64,000 bases of DNA from Kutzneria buriramensis (GCF_043575855.1 NZ_CP144375.1:3472001-3536000); one strand, 5' to 3'; shown: positions 30,816-39,619, numbered from the stretch's first letter. The notes: generated by a model from the letters alone, not told the origin. Made by a program: numbers and translations.

Positions 30816-31532
30816 TCACCGGGTGAAGCGGAGCCAACCTTCCAGGACCATGTCGGCGACCTCACGGAGCGGACGGTCGGTGACGAACGCGTGCGCCCGC
30901 AACCGCTGATACGCCGGCGTCAGCCCGGTTCCCAACTGCGCCGACACGACACCCACCGCCTGATGAACGCGTACCCACTGCTGAGCCAAGGAACCCGCGA
31001 GCACACCGTCCAGGTCATGTCCAGATGATTCATCGACCACACCCCCCAACAGCGCCGCCAACGCGTAGTCGGCGAACACACGCCCGTCGGCGAGCGCGTC
31101 GGCGCTCAGCGGCTGCGGACCGATGCGGTAGAGCTCCAACACCCCGACTGCCACCTCACCCATGATCAGCGGAAGGGCGAACACGGCCTGCACACCCAAC
31201 GGCGCCAGCAGCGATACCAGCACCGGCCAGCGCTCCCGACAGTCGTGCCGGGTCAGGTCGCCGACCAGCACCTCCTCACCCGTGAGCAACGCCTGCACAC
31301 CCGGCCCCCGGCCGACGGTGAGCTCCAGTTCCACCGCGCGTTCGCCGACGACGCCGGTCGCGTAGATCGGCTCGGCTTCCCCCAAATCCCCGGCCGTGCA
31401 GAAGCTCACCCCGTCGACGCCCACCACATGGGCGCAAGCCCGGCAGATGTGTCTAATCCCGACCGACACCCCCTCGGCGGCGGCCTGCCTGCCGATCGCG
31501 GCGGCAATCGCGGCATACCGGTCTCTGTGCAC
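30816..31532 (-). CDS. GAF-ANTAR transcription antiterminator-like protein
   Basis: About 239 residues: an N-terminal GAF sensor domain (residues about 15-150; CRACAHVVGVDGVSFC, PLIMGEVAVGVLELYRIG) and a C-terminal ANTAR domain (QQWVRVHQAVGVVSAQLG, AYQRLRAHAFVTDRPLREVA), which binds paired hexaloop hairpins in RNA and prevents termination. I chose GTG 31532, five bases after the stop of the upstream gene; GTG 31577 is possible. It is coded against the late genes. A phage-coded antiterminator could control late transcription or host genes; which RNA it binds is unknown. Confidence 0.85.
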   Translation of the reverse strand: MHRDRYAAIAAAIGRQAAAEGVSVGIRHICRACAHVVGVDGVSFCTAGDLGEAEPIYATGVVGERAVELELTVGRGPGVQALLTGEEVLVGDLTRHDCRERWPVLVSLLAPLGVQAVFALPLIMGEVAVGVLELYRIGPQPLSADALADGRVFADYALAALLGGVVDESSGHDLDGVLAGSLAQQWVRVHQAVGVVSAQLGTGLTPAYQRLRAHAFVTDRPLREVADMVLEGWLRFTR

Positions 31533-31536
31533 GTGC

Positions 31537-31977
31537 TCAGCGGGGCCAGACAGTCGTGCTCTGCGCGGCAGCCCCACGCAACCGCGTGCACAACTGCCGC
31601 AACGTCTGGACGGGCACCTGAAAGCGAGAGGTCAGGCCGTAGCCCGATCCAGCGTCGGGCACAGACACCGGGCCGTGCAGGTACACCACCCGCTCGGTGC
31701 GATCGATACCCGGCCGCGACCAGGCGGGCTGCTCACCGTGTCTGGCAATCAATTCCCGCGCCGTCGGGTCGGCCAACGTCGCCTGCACGGCGTCGATCAA
31801 CGACCCGAGGCGAACCAACGGGATACCGATACCGTCACCATGCCCAGCGCGCGGCTGCCACGCGCCATCCGATTCGCCGGTTGCCGTGGGCAGGGCGTGG
31901 ATGTCGGCGTGATCCCCCACGAGGGTGATGGACCACTCGGCGTTGACCGTGGTGACCTGCTCGGGTTGGACGGTCAT
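31537..31977 (-). CDS. Hypothetical protein in the GAF-ANTAR operon
   Basis: A 146-residue protein from ATG 31977. It has VNAEWSITLVGDHADIHALP near the N-terminus and ERVVYLHGPVSVPDAGSGYG later; no family recognised. The stop is 5 bases before the GAF-ANTAR start, so the two are one transcript and may work together. Confidence 0.6.
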   Translation of the reverse strand: MTVQPEQVTTVNAEWSITLVGDHADIHALPTATGESDGAWQPRAGHGDGIGIPLVRLGSLIDAVQATLADPTARELIARHGEQPAWSRPGIDRTERVVYLHGPVSVPDAGSGYGLTSRFQVPVQTLRQLCTRLRGAAAQSTTVWPR

Positions 31978-32120
31978 GATGTCGCCCCCTCGGGGTGAGG
32001 AATCAACCAACGGTGCGGCCGGCACGGGCGTCGCGGCGAGGGACCTTCGGCACTGTAGAGCACTGCTGAAGGGCATGAAACGCCGCATACCCTGGGCCGC
32101 GAGCGTGTGGCGGTGGTGCT

Positions 32121-32450
32121 GTGCTGTTACCTCACCGACTGACCGTCATCACCCCGGTTGGCGTCGTCGACGAGTACGGCAACCCCGTCCTACGCCTGGA
32201 CTACGGTCCCGGCGCCGCACGCCGCACCATCGCCGGCCTGATGCAACCCACGGGCTCGACGCCCAACCCCGAACCGGGCCGCCAGGCGGTCGTCACGACC
32301 TGGCGGCTGTTCACGACCAGTCCGATCGCCACCAGTGACCGCATCTCCTGGCAGGGCAAGACATTCCGTATCACCGGGGAGCCGTCGCAGTGGACGCCGC
32401 GATTCGGCCACACCCACTACGAAGCCAACCTCACCCACGTGGAGGGCTGA
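32121..32450 (+). CDS. Head-closure protein
   Basis: A 109-residue beta-rich protein (HRLTVITPVGVVDEYGNPVL, WQGKTFRITGEPSQWTPRFG), as in siphovirus head-closure or stopper proteins that follow the connector. GTG start at 32121. It is separated from the connector gene by the minus-strand regulatory genes. Confidence 0.75.
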   Translation: MLLPHRLTVITPVGVVDEYGNPVLRLDYGPGAARRTIAGLMQPTGSTPNPEPGRQAVVTTWRLFTTSPIATSDRISWQGKTFRITGEPSQWTPRFGHTHYEANLTHVEG

Positions 32451-32457
32451 AACCACC

Positions 32458-32925
32458 GTGCCCGCCATCGACCGCGTGACCGTCGACTACGACGGCGTGC
32501 GAGAGATCCTGCTCTCGCCGGAGCTGCACGACGCCGTGCAGCAGCTGGCCGAGCAAGTCGCTGCACACGCCCGCGCCCGGGGCCTACGGCTACGCGACCA
32601 CGCGCCCGTGCCGATCGAGGTGTTCGACGACCCCGCCCACACCCGCGTGGGCGTCACCGTCGCCGTCCAGCATCCCGCCGGAGCCGGCATGGAAGCCCGC
32701 CACGGACTGCTGACCCGCGCCGCGCACGCCGCCGGCCTGGAGCCGATCGGCTTCGACGAGATCGCCGACCAGCTGGAGGTGCCCCGTGGGCCTGCCCGTG
32801 CCCCGGGACGTCGTCGCCCTCGTTCTCGACGTCCTTCGGCCCGCCCTCGCCGAGCGCGCCGAGCCCTACGCCGCCGGGCTCGTCGTCTCCTCCGAGATGG
32901 GTTCCGAACCCGGAAGCGACGCTGA
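32458..32925 (+). CDS. Neck protein, HK97 gp10-like, with Arg-rich overlapping tail
   Basis: A 155-residue frame. Residues 1-110 look like an HK97 gp10-type neck protein (ILLSPELHDAVQQLAEQVAA, GVTVAVQHPAGAGMEARHGL). The last 45 residues are almost only Arg, Pro and Ala (GRRRPRSRRPSARPRRARRA) and lie over the next gene for 140 bases in another frame. Either the overlap is real or a nearby stop was lost by mutation or a sequence error. Confidence 0.7.
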   Translation: MPAIDRVTVDYDGVREILLSPELHDAVQQLAEQVAAHARARGLRLRDHAPVPIEVFDDPAHTRVGVTVAVQHPAGAGMEARHGLLTRAAHAAGLEPIGFDEIADQLEVPRGPARAPGRRRPRSRRPSARPRRARRALRRRARRLLRDGFRTRKRR

Positions 32926-33214
32926 CGACGGGCCACCCAGCCTGCCGTGGCTGCTGGTCGCCGAAGACGGCCACACCTGGAGCTGGCCAGCGGTACAGCG
33001 CTCGACGATCCGGCTGACGTGCTGGCACCGCTCCGAGTTCACCGCCAAGGCGGTCTGCGCCCTGGCCCTCGGCCTGCTCTGCGCACCCGGCATCCGTGCG
33101 GCACCCATCGCCGCCGACCCGATCACCGCGCCCATCACCAGCCTGGACCCCTACACCGACCAGCCCCTGGCCACCGCCTCTGTCGCAGTGTTCGCCCGAA
33201 CACCGTTGCTGTAA
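32786..33214 (+). CDS. Tail terminator protein
   Basis: A 142-residue protein with the order and features of siphovirus tail terminators: VALVLDVLRPALAERAEPYA, HTWSWPAVQRSTIRLTCWHR and an Ala/Thr-rich end. GTG at 32786. It caps the tail tube and joins it to the head. Confidence 0.75.
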   Translation: MGLPVPRDVVALVLDVLRPALAERAEPYAAGLVVSSEMGSEPGSDADDGPPSLPWLLVAEDGHTWSWPAVQRSTIRLTCWHRSEFTAKAVCALALGLLCAPGIRAAPIAADPITAPITSLDPYTDQPLATASVAVFARTPLL

Positions 33215-33219
33215 ACCAC

Positions 33220-33260
33220 ACCCGCGCACGCCCACCCGAGGAACCGGTGGGTGCGCGGGT
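33220..33260 (+). terminator. Stem-loop before the major tail gene
   Basis: ACCCGCGCAC (33220-33229) pairs with GTGCGCGGGT (33251-33260), with extra pairing inside. It lies just past the tail-terminator stop. It could attenuate read-through or protect the abundant tail-tube mRNA from its 5' side. Confidence 0.45.
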
Positions 33261-33290
33261 GGGCGTCGGCCTGTTCCCTTGGAGGACTTG

Positions 33291-33908
33291 TTGACGTTGA
33301 ACGCAAGCCTGGTCCGGATCGCCGGCACCGGGGAGGTATCACTGGCCCCGCCCGGCACTCCGGAGCCGCCCGACGCGACCACGCCGCTGACGGCGGCGTG
33401 GACCGGCCTCGGACTGACCACATCGGATGGTGTCACCGTCTCCCGGAAGGTCGAGAAGGACGGCACCGAGTCCTGGCAGATGCTCTCGCCGGCTCGCTAC
33501 ATCTACAAGTCCCAGGAATTCACCGTGAAGTCGGTGTTCCAGGAGACCAAGGCGGCAGTGCTCGGAGCCTACTTCGGCGGGATCACCTTCGCGCCGACCG
33601 CCTCCGGCTCGAAGATCTACCGCGCCGAGTTCTCGTCCATCCCCCGTAGTGACGTGCGGGCACTGTGCGTGGACTGGGTCGACCAGGTGTCCGACACCGA
33701 GGTCTTCCACCACCGCCTCTACGTGCCGCGTGCGGAGGTGTCCGACACCGACGACGCCCAGTGGTCGCGAACGCAGGAAAACCGGTGGGGCATGACGTTC
33801 TCCGCGCTCTCGCCGACCGGCACCACGACCACGTTGGCGGTCTGGTTGACCGACGACCCGGCCGTCCTGCTCACCCCGCCCACCCAGACCAGTGGAGGTG
33901 GCTCGTGA
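33291..33908 (+). CDS. Major tail (tube) protein
   Basis: A 205-residue beta-rich protein. TTG 33291 has GGAGG five bases upstream, the best start. Motifs such as TSDGVTVSRKVEKDGTESWQ, EFTVKSVFQETKAAVLGAYF and IPRSDVRALCVDW are typical of siphovirus tail-tube proteins. It sits between tail terminator and tail chaperones. Confidence 0.85.
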   Translation: MTLNASLVRIAGTGEVSLAPPGTPEPPDATTPLTAAWTGLGLTTSDGVTVSRKVEKDGTESWQMLSPARYIYKSQEFTVKSVFQETKAAVLGAYFGGITFAPTASGSKIYRAEFSSIPRSDVRALCVDWVDQVSDTEVFHHRLYVPRAEVSDTDDAQWSRTQENRWGMTFSALSPTGTTTTLAVWLTDDPAVLLTPPTQTSGGGS

Positions 33909-34129
33909 CCGGACTGACCGGCGACGCCCGTAGCGAGTTGGCCACCGTGCTGGAGACGCTGCGCACCGCGCTGCGCCATCACCAACTGCGCGACGAAGCC
34001 TCCGCCGTCATGGTCGGCCGCCCCGTCGTCTACAGCCCGCTGACCACCCGGCTGGAGTTCGCGACCAAGGGCCTGTCGGCACTCATCCGCCACGAGTTCC
34101 CCCAACCCGAAGGAGAAAGCCAGCAGTGA
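33905..34129 (+). CDS. Hypothetical small tail protein
   Basis: A 74-residue helical protein (ARSELATVLETLRTALRHHQ) whose GTG overlaps the tail-tube stop; its own stop overlaps the tail chaperone start. No family recognised; probably a tail assembly factor by position. Confidence 0.6.
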   Translation: MTGLTGDARSELATVLETLRTALRHHQLRDEASAVMVGRPVVYSPLTTRLEFATKGLSALIRHEFPQPEGESQQ

Positions 34130-34404
34130 GCACCCGGCAGCGCGCCGAGGCGACGAAGAAGCCTGCCCCGGCCAGCGAGGGCCTGTCCCTGACTTGGCGT
34201 GACAAGAAGTTCCGCATTCCGACCGCTGAGCAGTTCCCGTTGGCCGCGATGGAAGCCGAAGAGGCCGGCAAGCCGATCACGGCGCTGCGGGAGCTGCTCG
34301 GTGAGCAGCAGTACCAGACGTTGCGGACGGTGGCGTTCACGGCGATGGACATCGAGGAGTTCTCCGCGCAGGTCATGCGGGAGCTGGGGCGGGGAAACCC
34401 CTAA
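34126..34404 (+). CDS. Tail assembly chaperone (gpG-like), short form
   Basis: A 92-residue protein, with LSLTWRDKKFRIPTAEQFPL and AMDIEEFSAQVMREL, of the gpG-type chaperone family that coats the tape measure protein. It ends at TAA 34402-34404, just after a GGGAAAC slippery heptamer in the right phase, so a fraction of ribosomes should continue into the next frame to make the longer gpG-T form. Confidence 0.85.
   Translation: MSTRQRAEATKKPAPASEGLSLTWRDKKFRIPTAEQFPLAAMEAEEAGKPITALRELLGEQQYQTLRTVAFTAMDIEEFSAQVMRELGRGNP
34392..34398 (+). promoter_or_regulatory. -1 ribosomal frameshift site GGGAAAC
   Basis: The heptamer is phased G GGA AAC relative to the chaperone frame, the classic X XXY YYZ arrangement. 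Slippage by -1 avoids the TAA at 34402 and continues as PLTVAQLLATDLTAEALESD, in frame with the downstream ORF to 34802. Lambda uses GGGAAAG at the same place. Confidence 0.85.
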
Positions 34405-34802
34405 CGGTCGCCCAGCTGCTGGCGACCGACCTCACCGCCGAAGCGTTGGAATCGGACCTGTTGGCCGTCTACGGCGTCGATCTGCTCGACTTCTACCGAG
34501 GCCACATGACCTACCGGCGGGTGTGCGTACTCGTCGGCGGCCTCCCAGCCGATGCGCGGGTCTGGCGGGCGATCGCGCCCGAGGCCGGCTGGTCGCGCCT
34601 GGAGATGCTGACCGCCGCCGTCGAACGCCGCATGACCGCACTGTGGGCGGCGGTCGCGGCCGCGCTGGGCCAGACCATCCCACCCGAGCACCTGGCCAGC
34701 CCGCTGGAACTGACCGACACCGACCCGGACAGCGCGCGGAACGAGCCGGAGCCCGAGACGGTCTCGCTGCGTGACATGGCTCGGATGATGCGCGGGACCT
34801 GA
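34398..34802 (+). CDS. Tail assembly chaperone, frameshift extension (gpT-like)
   Basis: This frame has no good own start before ATG 34446 and is best read as the second part of the gpG-T fusion made by -1 frameshift at 34392-34398. It includes DLLDFYRGHMTYRRVCVLVG and a helical C-terminus ending in SLRDMARMMRGT. The T part is thought to recruit tail-tube subunits onto the tape measure. Confidence 0.82.
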   Translation, partial: PLTVAQLLATDLTAEALESDLLAVYGVDLLDFYRGHMTYRRVCVLVGGLPADARVWRAIAPEAGWSRLEMLTAAVERRMTALWAAVAAALGQTIPPEHLASPLELTDTDPDSARNEPEPETVSLRDMARMMRGT

Positions 34803-34809
34803 CCAGCGG

Positions 34810-37662
34810 GTGGTGGTCGGCCTGGCCATCGTCGCCCACGCCTACCTCAAGATCATGCCCTCCCTTCAGGGGTTGGGCGTCGAGATCCGCCGTCAGGTCA
34901 AGCAGAACGAACGCGACGCCCCGCACCTCGGGTTGACCGCCGAGCTGCGCACGGAGCTGCTCAAGGAGCAGCTGCGCATTGCCGCCCGCGAGGGCGACCA
35001 GACCGCGATCCGGTTGCTGGCCGAGCTGGAGACCGCCGAGGCCGAGACCAAGGGCGAGCGGCTGCGGCGTGAGCTGTCGAAGAAGATCACGATCAAGGTC
35101 GCCCTGGACAAGACCGGCAGCGCGGCCAAGGGCCTGAGCGACCTTGACGCCGGCGTCACGAAGCTGGGCGCGAACCTGGCCCGCACCACCGGGCTTGTCG
35201 GCGCCCACACGCTGAAGGTCGCGGCGCTGGCCGGTGCGGCGACCGGCGCGGCCACCGAAGTGATCGGGTTGGGGTCGGCGGCGGTCACCGCATCGGGGTC
35301 GTTGCTGACGATCCCGGCCGCCGGCCTCACGGCGGCCGCGATCCTGGCCACGGTCAAGGTCGGGCTGTCCGGGTTCGGTGACGCGCTCAAGGAGTCCGAT
35401 CCGGCCAAATTCGCCCAAGACCTGGAGAAGCTGTCCCCGGCGGCCCGCGAAACCGCGGTGCAGATCCGGGCGCTGGCCCCGGCGTTGGACGCGCTCAAGC
35501 TGGACGTTCAGCAACGGCTGTTCGCCGGCCTGTCCGGTGAGGTCGCCTCGCTCGGGCAGCGCTACCTGCCGGTTGTGCGGACCGGCCTGGCTGACATCGC
35601 CGGCGCGCTCAACACCTCCGCCCACGGCCTGGCCGCGTTCCTGGACCAGGCCAGCGTCTCCAGTGACCTCGCCACGATCTTCACCAACGCCCGCCAGGCC
35701 GTGGCCAACCTCGGGCAGGCGTTCGGGCCGCTGCTGTCGATCCTGCGTGACGTCGCCACGGTCGGCTCCAGCTTCCTGCCCGCGCTGACCGCCGGCATCG
35801 GGGCCTTGGCCTTGAAGTGGGCCGAGTTCATCGGGCAGGCCCGCCAGACCGGGCAGCTGGCCGGGTGGATGCAGGCCGGCATCACCGCCGCCCGCCAGTT
35901 CGGTGACCTGCTGGGCAACCTCGTGTCGATCGTCGCCTCGGTGTTCCGGGCGGTCGCCGGGTCCGGGACCGGCGCACTGTCCGTGCTGGTCGCGATCACC
36001 GACAAGATCGCCGCGTTCGCCAAGAGTGCGCCCGGAATCCTTGCCCTGCAACAGGTCTTCGGTGGCCTGTCGGCGGTCGCGGCTGGCTTGTTCCCGCTGT
36101 TCGACGCGCTGGGCCAGGTCCTCGTCACGCAGATCGCCCCGGCCGTCGCGAAACTCGGCCCCCAGCTCGGGGCGTCGCTGGCCTCGTTGGCGGGCGGGTT
36201 CGCCCCGCTCGCGGGGATTCTCGTTGCCCTGGCACCACTCCTGTCCACCGCCGCCCAGGTGACGGCCGAGGTTCTGGTGCCGGCGCTACGCGCGGTGCAG
36301 CCCGTCGTGGCCGCGCTGGTCGGCCCGGTGCAGCAGGTCTTGCAGCTGCTCGGCTCGCAGCTCGCCGCATCGATCACCGGCCAACTCGCCCCCGCCCTGC
36401 TCAAGCTGGCCACCGCTGCCGGGCCCCTGATCACGGCCTTCGGCTCGCTGCTGGTCAACGCCCTGTCGCTGACCGCCGGCTGGGTTTCCCAACTGGTGCA
36501 ACAAGGTTCGGACCTGCTCGGCGTGTTCGGCGGCGCGGCCGTCAGCGTGCTCGGGTCCCTGCTGGGCGCGTTCCAGTCGGTGGCCACGGCCGGCGCGTCG
36601 GTGCTGCTGGCCACCCTGCGCGCTCTGGCACCGGCCCTGCCGGCGATCACCTCGACTGTGGCCCAGCTCGCGCAGGTGATCAGCACCAACCTGGCCGCCG
36701 CGACACCGACCCTGGTGGCCATCGGCCAGCAACTCGCCAGCGCAGTGATCACTGTCGTGAATGGACTCCTACCGAGTCTGCCATCGCTGACAGACGCCCT
36801 GCTACAGCTGGTAGTAGCCGCGCTAGGGCTGGCACCACCCCTGCTACAGCTGGCATCGGCTTTGCTGCCCGGCCTGGTGCAGATCGTGGCCCAGCTCGTG
36901 CCGGTGATCGTCCAGGCCGCCGGCGTGCTCACCGAGCTGATCTCCGACGCCACGCCGCTGGTGAAGCTGCTGGCCGACGACCTGTCGCCGCAGGTCGAGG
37001 CGTTCGGCCGGATCGTCGCCGACGTGTTCGGGGCGCTGTCGGCGATCGTGTCCGGCGCGCTTCAGGTCGTGCGCGGCGTGATCGAGGTCGCCGTCGGCTT
37101 GATCACGTTGGACTGGTCGAAAGCCTGGTCCGGACTCAAGGACATCGTGCTGGGCGTGGTCAACGGCCTCGGCGGCGTGCTGCTGTCCGGGCTCGACATC
37201 GTGGTCCAGGCGGTGAAGGCGCTCGGTGCCGCGATCGTCTCGACCGCGAGCGGCTGGGGCGGTGCCCTCGTCGACGCCGGCCGCAACCTGATCGCCGGTC
37301 TCGTGCGCGGCATCGAGTCCGGGTTTCAGTGGGTCAAGGACAAGCTGAGCGAACTCACGAACTGGATCTCCCAGTGGAAGGGCCCACCGTCGGTCGACCG
37401 GAAGCTCTTGACCCCCAACGGAAAGCTCATCATGCAGGGCCTCCTGGTGGGGTTGCAAGACGGCACGCCGGCGGTCCGCTCCTACCTGACCCAGCTGACC
37501 ACCGACCTGCCCGGCACAGCCCCAGTGAACGGCACGGGCGGGCCAACACCGGCCGCCGCGCTGCGGCCGGTGACGATCAACGTCTACCCCCAAGCGGGCC
37601 AGTCCGAGACCGAGATCGCCGCCATGGTCGACCGCCGCCTCACGTTCGCCGGCCGGTTGTAG
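34810..37662 (+). CDS. Tape measure protein
   Basis: A 950-residue protein that sets tail length. It starts with a short coiled region (LRTELLKEQLRIAAREGDQT), then long stretches of Ala/Leu/Val-rich helices, and ends with WISQWKGPPSVDRKLLTPNG and a short domain with VTINVYPQAGQ. At about 1.5 angstrom per residue it would give a tail near 140 nm (family rule, not measured). The first start, GTG 34810, follows the chaperone stop by 7 bases. Confidence 0.92.
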   Translation: MVVGLAIVAHAYLKIMPSLQGLGVEIRRQVKQNERDAPHLGLTAELRTELLKEQLRIAAREGDQTAIRLLAELETAEAETKGERLRRELSKKITIKVALDKTGSAAKGLSDLDAGVTKLGANLARTTGLVGAHTLKVAALAGAATGAATEVIGLGSAAVTASGSLLTIPAAGLTAAAILATVKVGLSGFGDALKESDPAKFAQDLEKLSPAARETAVQIRALAPALDALKLDVQQRLFAGLSGEVASLGQRYLPVVRTGLADIAGALNTSAHGLAAFLDQASVSSDLATIFTNARQAVANLGQAFGPLLSILRDVATVGSSFLPALTAGIGALALKWAEFIGQARQTGQLAGWMQAGITAARQFGDLLGNLVSIVASVFRAVAGSGTGALSVLVAITDKIAAFAKSAPGILALQQVFGGLSAVAAGLFPLFDALGQVLVTQIAPAVAKLGPQLGASLASLAGGFAPLAGILVALAPLLSTAAQVTAEVLVPALRAVQPVVAALVGPVQQVLQLLGSQLAASITGQLAPALLKLATAAGPLITAFGSLLVNALSLTAGWVSQLVQQGSDLLGVFGGAAVSVLGSLLGAFQSVATAGASVLLATLRALAPALPAITSTVAQLAQVISTNLAAATPTLVAIGQQLASAVITVVNGLLPSLPSLTDALLQLVVAALGLAPPLLQLASALLPGLVQIVAQLVPVIVQAAGVLTELISDATPLVKLLADDLSPQVEAFGRIVADVFGALSAIVSGALQVVRGVIEVAVGLITLDWSKAWSGLKDIVLGVVNGLGGVLLSGLDIVVQAVKALGAAIVSTASGWGGALVDAGRNLIAGLVRGIESGFQWVKDKLSELTNWISQWKGPPSVDRKLLTPNGKLIMQGLLVGLQDGTPAVRSYLTQLTTDLPGTAPVNGTGGPTPAAALRPVTINVYPQAGQSETEIAAMVDRRLTFAGRL

Positions 37663-37674
37663 GGGTTGGTGTGC

Positions 37675-38562
37675 ATGGGGTTGCGGGTGCGGTGGGTGCT
37701 GGACGGGTTGGTGTTCAACGATGACCCGGACCCGGACTGCACCGAGTACCTGATCACCAGCGAGGCCGGCTGGTCGTCCAGCCCGCCCGCGCGCACCACC
37801 AGCACCGACCGGACCGGGGCGCACGGCGGGTACCCGGCCCCGGTTTGGGCCGGTGCCCGGACGATCGACCTGGGCGGGCGGGTGATCGCGACCAGTTGGG
37901 AGGCGCGGCGGCGCGCTGAGCACCGGCTGGCCGCGCTCGCGTCCGACCCGACCCGGCTGGTTGAACTGCGCTGCACGGAGGAGACCGGTGACCTCACCGC
38001 GTCGGTCGCGCGCTCCGACACCACTCAAGTGGCCATCGACCCCGGTGGCTACTCGCTGTCGTTCGCGTTGGCCCTGCGGGCACCCGACCCGCGCAAGTAC
38101 GCCACGCCGCAGAACGCCGACGGCGGTTTGCCGGTGGAGGCGGGCGGCCTGGACTTCGAGACCGGCGGCGGCCTCGACCTGGAGACCAAGGGCGGCATGG
38201 ACTTCGGCACCGCCAGCGGGCTGGGGCCCGCCGTCGCGGCCAATCCCGGCACCGCGGACTCCGCGCCCGTGCTGTCGCTGTTCGGGCCCTTGACGCCGCC
38301 GATCACGATCACCCGCACCGACAGCGCCGCGACCCTGACCTACCTCGACCCGATCCCAGTCGGGCAGGTCGTCACGATCGACATCGCCGCCCGCACCGTC
38401 CTACTGGGCGGCGCGACGCAACGCCGGCACCGGGCGATCATCCCCGACTGGGACGCGCTGACCATCCCAGCCGGCGGCCGCGCTGAGTTCGCCCTGACAC
38501 ACAACGACGTCCCCAACCTCGCCGCGCGTCTGCACGTCACCTGGCGGCCGGCGTGGTGGTGA
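37675..38562 (+). CDS. Distal tail / minor tail protein
   Basis: A 295-residue protein starting at ATG 37675. The first 120 residues (VFNDDPDPDCTEYLITSEAG, DLGGRVIATSWEARRRAEHR) match phage distal-tail proteins that follow the tape measure. An unusual repeat DFETGG.LDLETKGGMDFGT follows, then a beta-sandwich end. It forms the tail-tip ring by family analogy. Confidence 0.75.
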   Translation: MGLRVRWVLDGLVFNDDPDPDCTEYLITSEAGWSSSPPARTTSTDRTGAHGGYPAPVWAGARTIDLGGRVIATSWEARRRAEHRLAALASDPTRLVELRCTEETGDLTASVARSDTTQVAIDPGGYSLSFALALRAPDPRKYATPQNADGGLPVEAGGLDFETGGGLDLETKGGMDFGTASGLGPAVAANPGTADSAPVLSLFGPLTPPITITRTDSAATLTYLDPIPVGQVVTIDIAARTVLLGGATQRRHRAIIPDWDALTIPAGGRAEFALTHNDVPNLAARLHVTWRPAWW

Positions 38563-38584
38563 TCCCGAAGGCGGTGAAGTCCTT

Positions 38585-39619
38585 TTGACATCGGCACTTC
38601 CTGGGCTGGGCGCGTGGGCGACCCAGCTCAAGGTCAATTCCCGGGCCGCCCGCTATGCCCTCGGAGCCGTGCTCGGCCCCGCACCTGGCGCGGCCGGCAG
38701 CTGGCGCTCCGGCGTCCTGCCCTCGACCACCAGCAACGGCGCGACCCTGGACCTCCTGGTCGTCGCGGACAGCCCGACCCCGTCCATGAACGTCATCGTC
38801 AACCCCGGCCAGGCCGTCATCACCCGCACCGGCCAAGGCCCCTACGTCGGCACCCTCGACATCCCCGGCCGGATCCAGCTCACCCCACCGGACCCCTCCA
38901 ACGGGCGCGTTGACCTGATCGTGGCGCGGATCAGGGACGAGCGACTCGGCGACGCCACCACGGGGTTCACGGTCGAGCCCATCGCCGGCAAGCCCGCCGC
39001 ACAGCCCACCGCGCCGCAAGCCCCGGACGGGTGCCTGCCGCTGGCCCAGGTCACCATCACCCCGACCACGACCCAGATTCAGAGCTCGGCCGTCGTCGAC
39101 GTCCGCCGCTCGGCGGCCATGCGGACCGGCGTCGGCGTCATGCTGCCCGGCGACCGGGCCAACGACCCGGGCGCGTATGCCGGCCAGGTCCGCTACCGCA
39201 ACGGCGGGCTGGAAGCCTGGGACGGAACCACATGGCACGCCACCCACCAACCCGCCATGTTCGCCGCACCGGTACGGGCGCTGAACAACCAGAGCACCAA
39301 CCGTTCCCTGGCCTCGGTCTCCGTGCCTGACCCGGGCTGGCCCTACCGCGTGATCGCGCAAGGCTCAGCCGAGCTGATCACCGTCGGGAGCCGGGCCGAT
39401 CTGTGGATCACCATCGACGACGTCAACGCCCCGTTCGCCATCGCTGTCGGCGTCGGACCGACCGACGGCGGCGGCTGGTTCAGCACTCAAACCGGCGTGA
39501 GCGACACCCTGACCGGCGCGCACACCGTGTTCCTGACCGCCAACCGGGTTTTCAACGACGGCACGTGGTCGTCGACCCAATTCAACGGTGCCCTCTTCGT
39601 CTACCGCTTCCCGGCCTAG
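38585..39619 (+). CDS. Tail protein, probable receptor-binding/fiber type
   Basis: A 344-residue, beta-rich and Gly/Thr-rich protein. The N-terminus (LPGLGAWATQLKVNSRAARY) suits attachment to the tail tip. The middle has VNPGQAVITRTGQGPYVGTL, common in actinophage fibers, and the C-terminal domain (NNQSTNRSLASVSVPDPGWP) could bind the host surface. It starts at TTG 38585. Confidence 0.7.
   Translation: MTSALPGLGAWATQLKVNSRAARYALGAVLGPAPGAAGSWRSGVLPSTTSNGATLDLLVVADSPTPSMNVIVNPGQAVITRTGQGPYVGTLDIPGRIQLTPPDPSNGRVDLIVARIRDERLGDATTGFTVEPIAGKPAAQPTAPQAPDGCLPLAQVTITPTTTQIQSSAVVDVRRSAAMRTGVGVMLPGDRANDPGAYAGQVRYRNGGLEAWDGTTWHATHQPAMFAAPVRALNNQSTNRSLASVSVPDPGWPYRVIAQGSAELITVGSRADLWITIDDVNAPFAIAVGVGPTDGGGWFSTQTGVSDTLTGAHTVFLTANRVFNDGTWSSTQFNGALFVYRFPA

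Noticed and set aside
34432..36051. A 539-residue minus-strand frame over the tape measure gene
   Set aside because: Gly/Arg/Gln-rich shadow without any recognisable feature; the plus-strand gene is firm.
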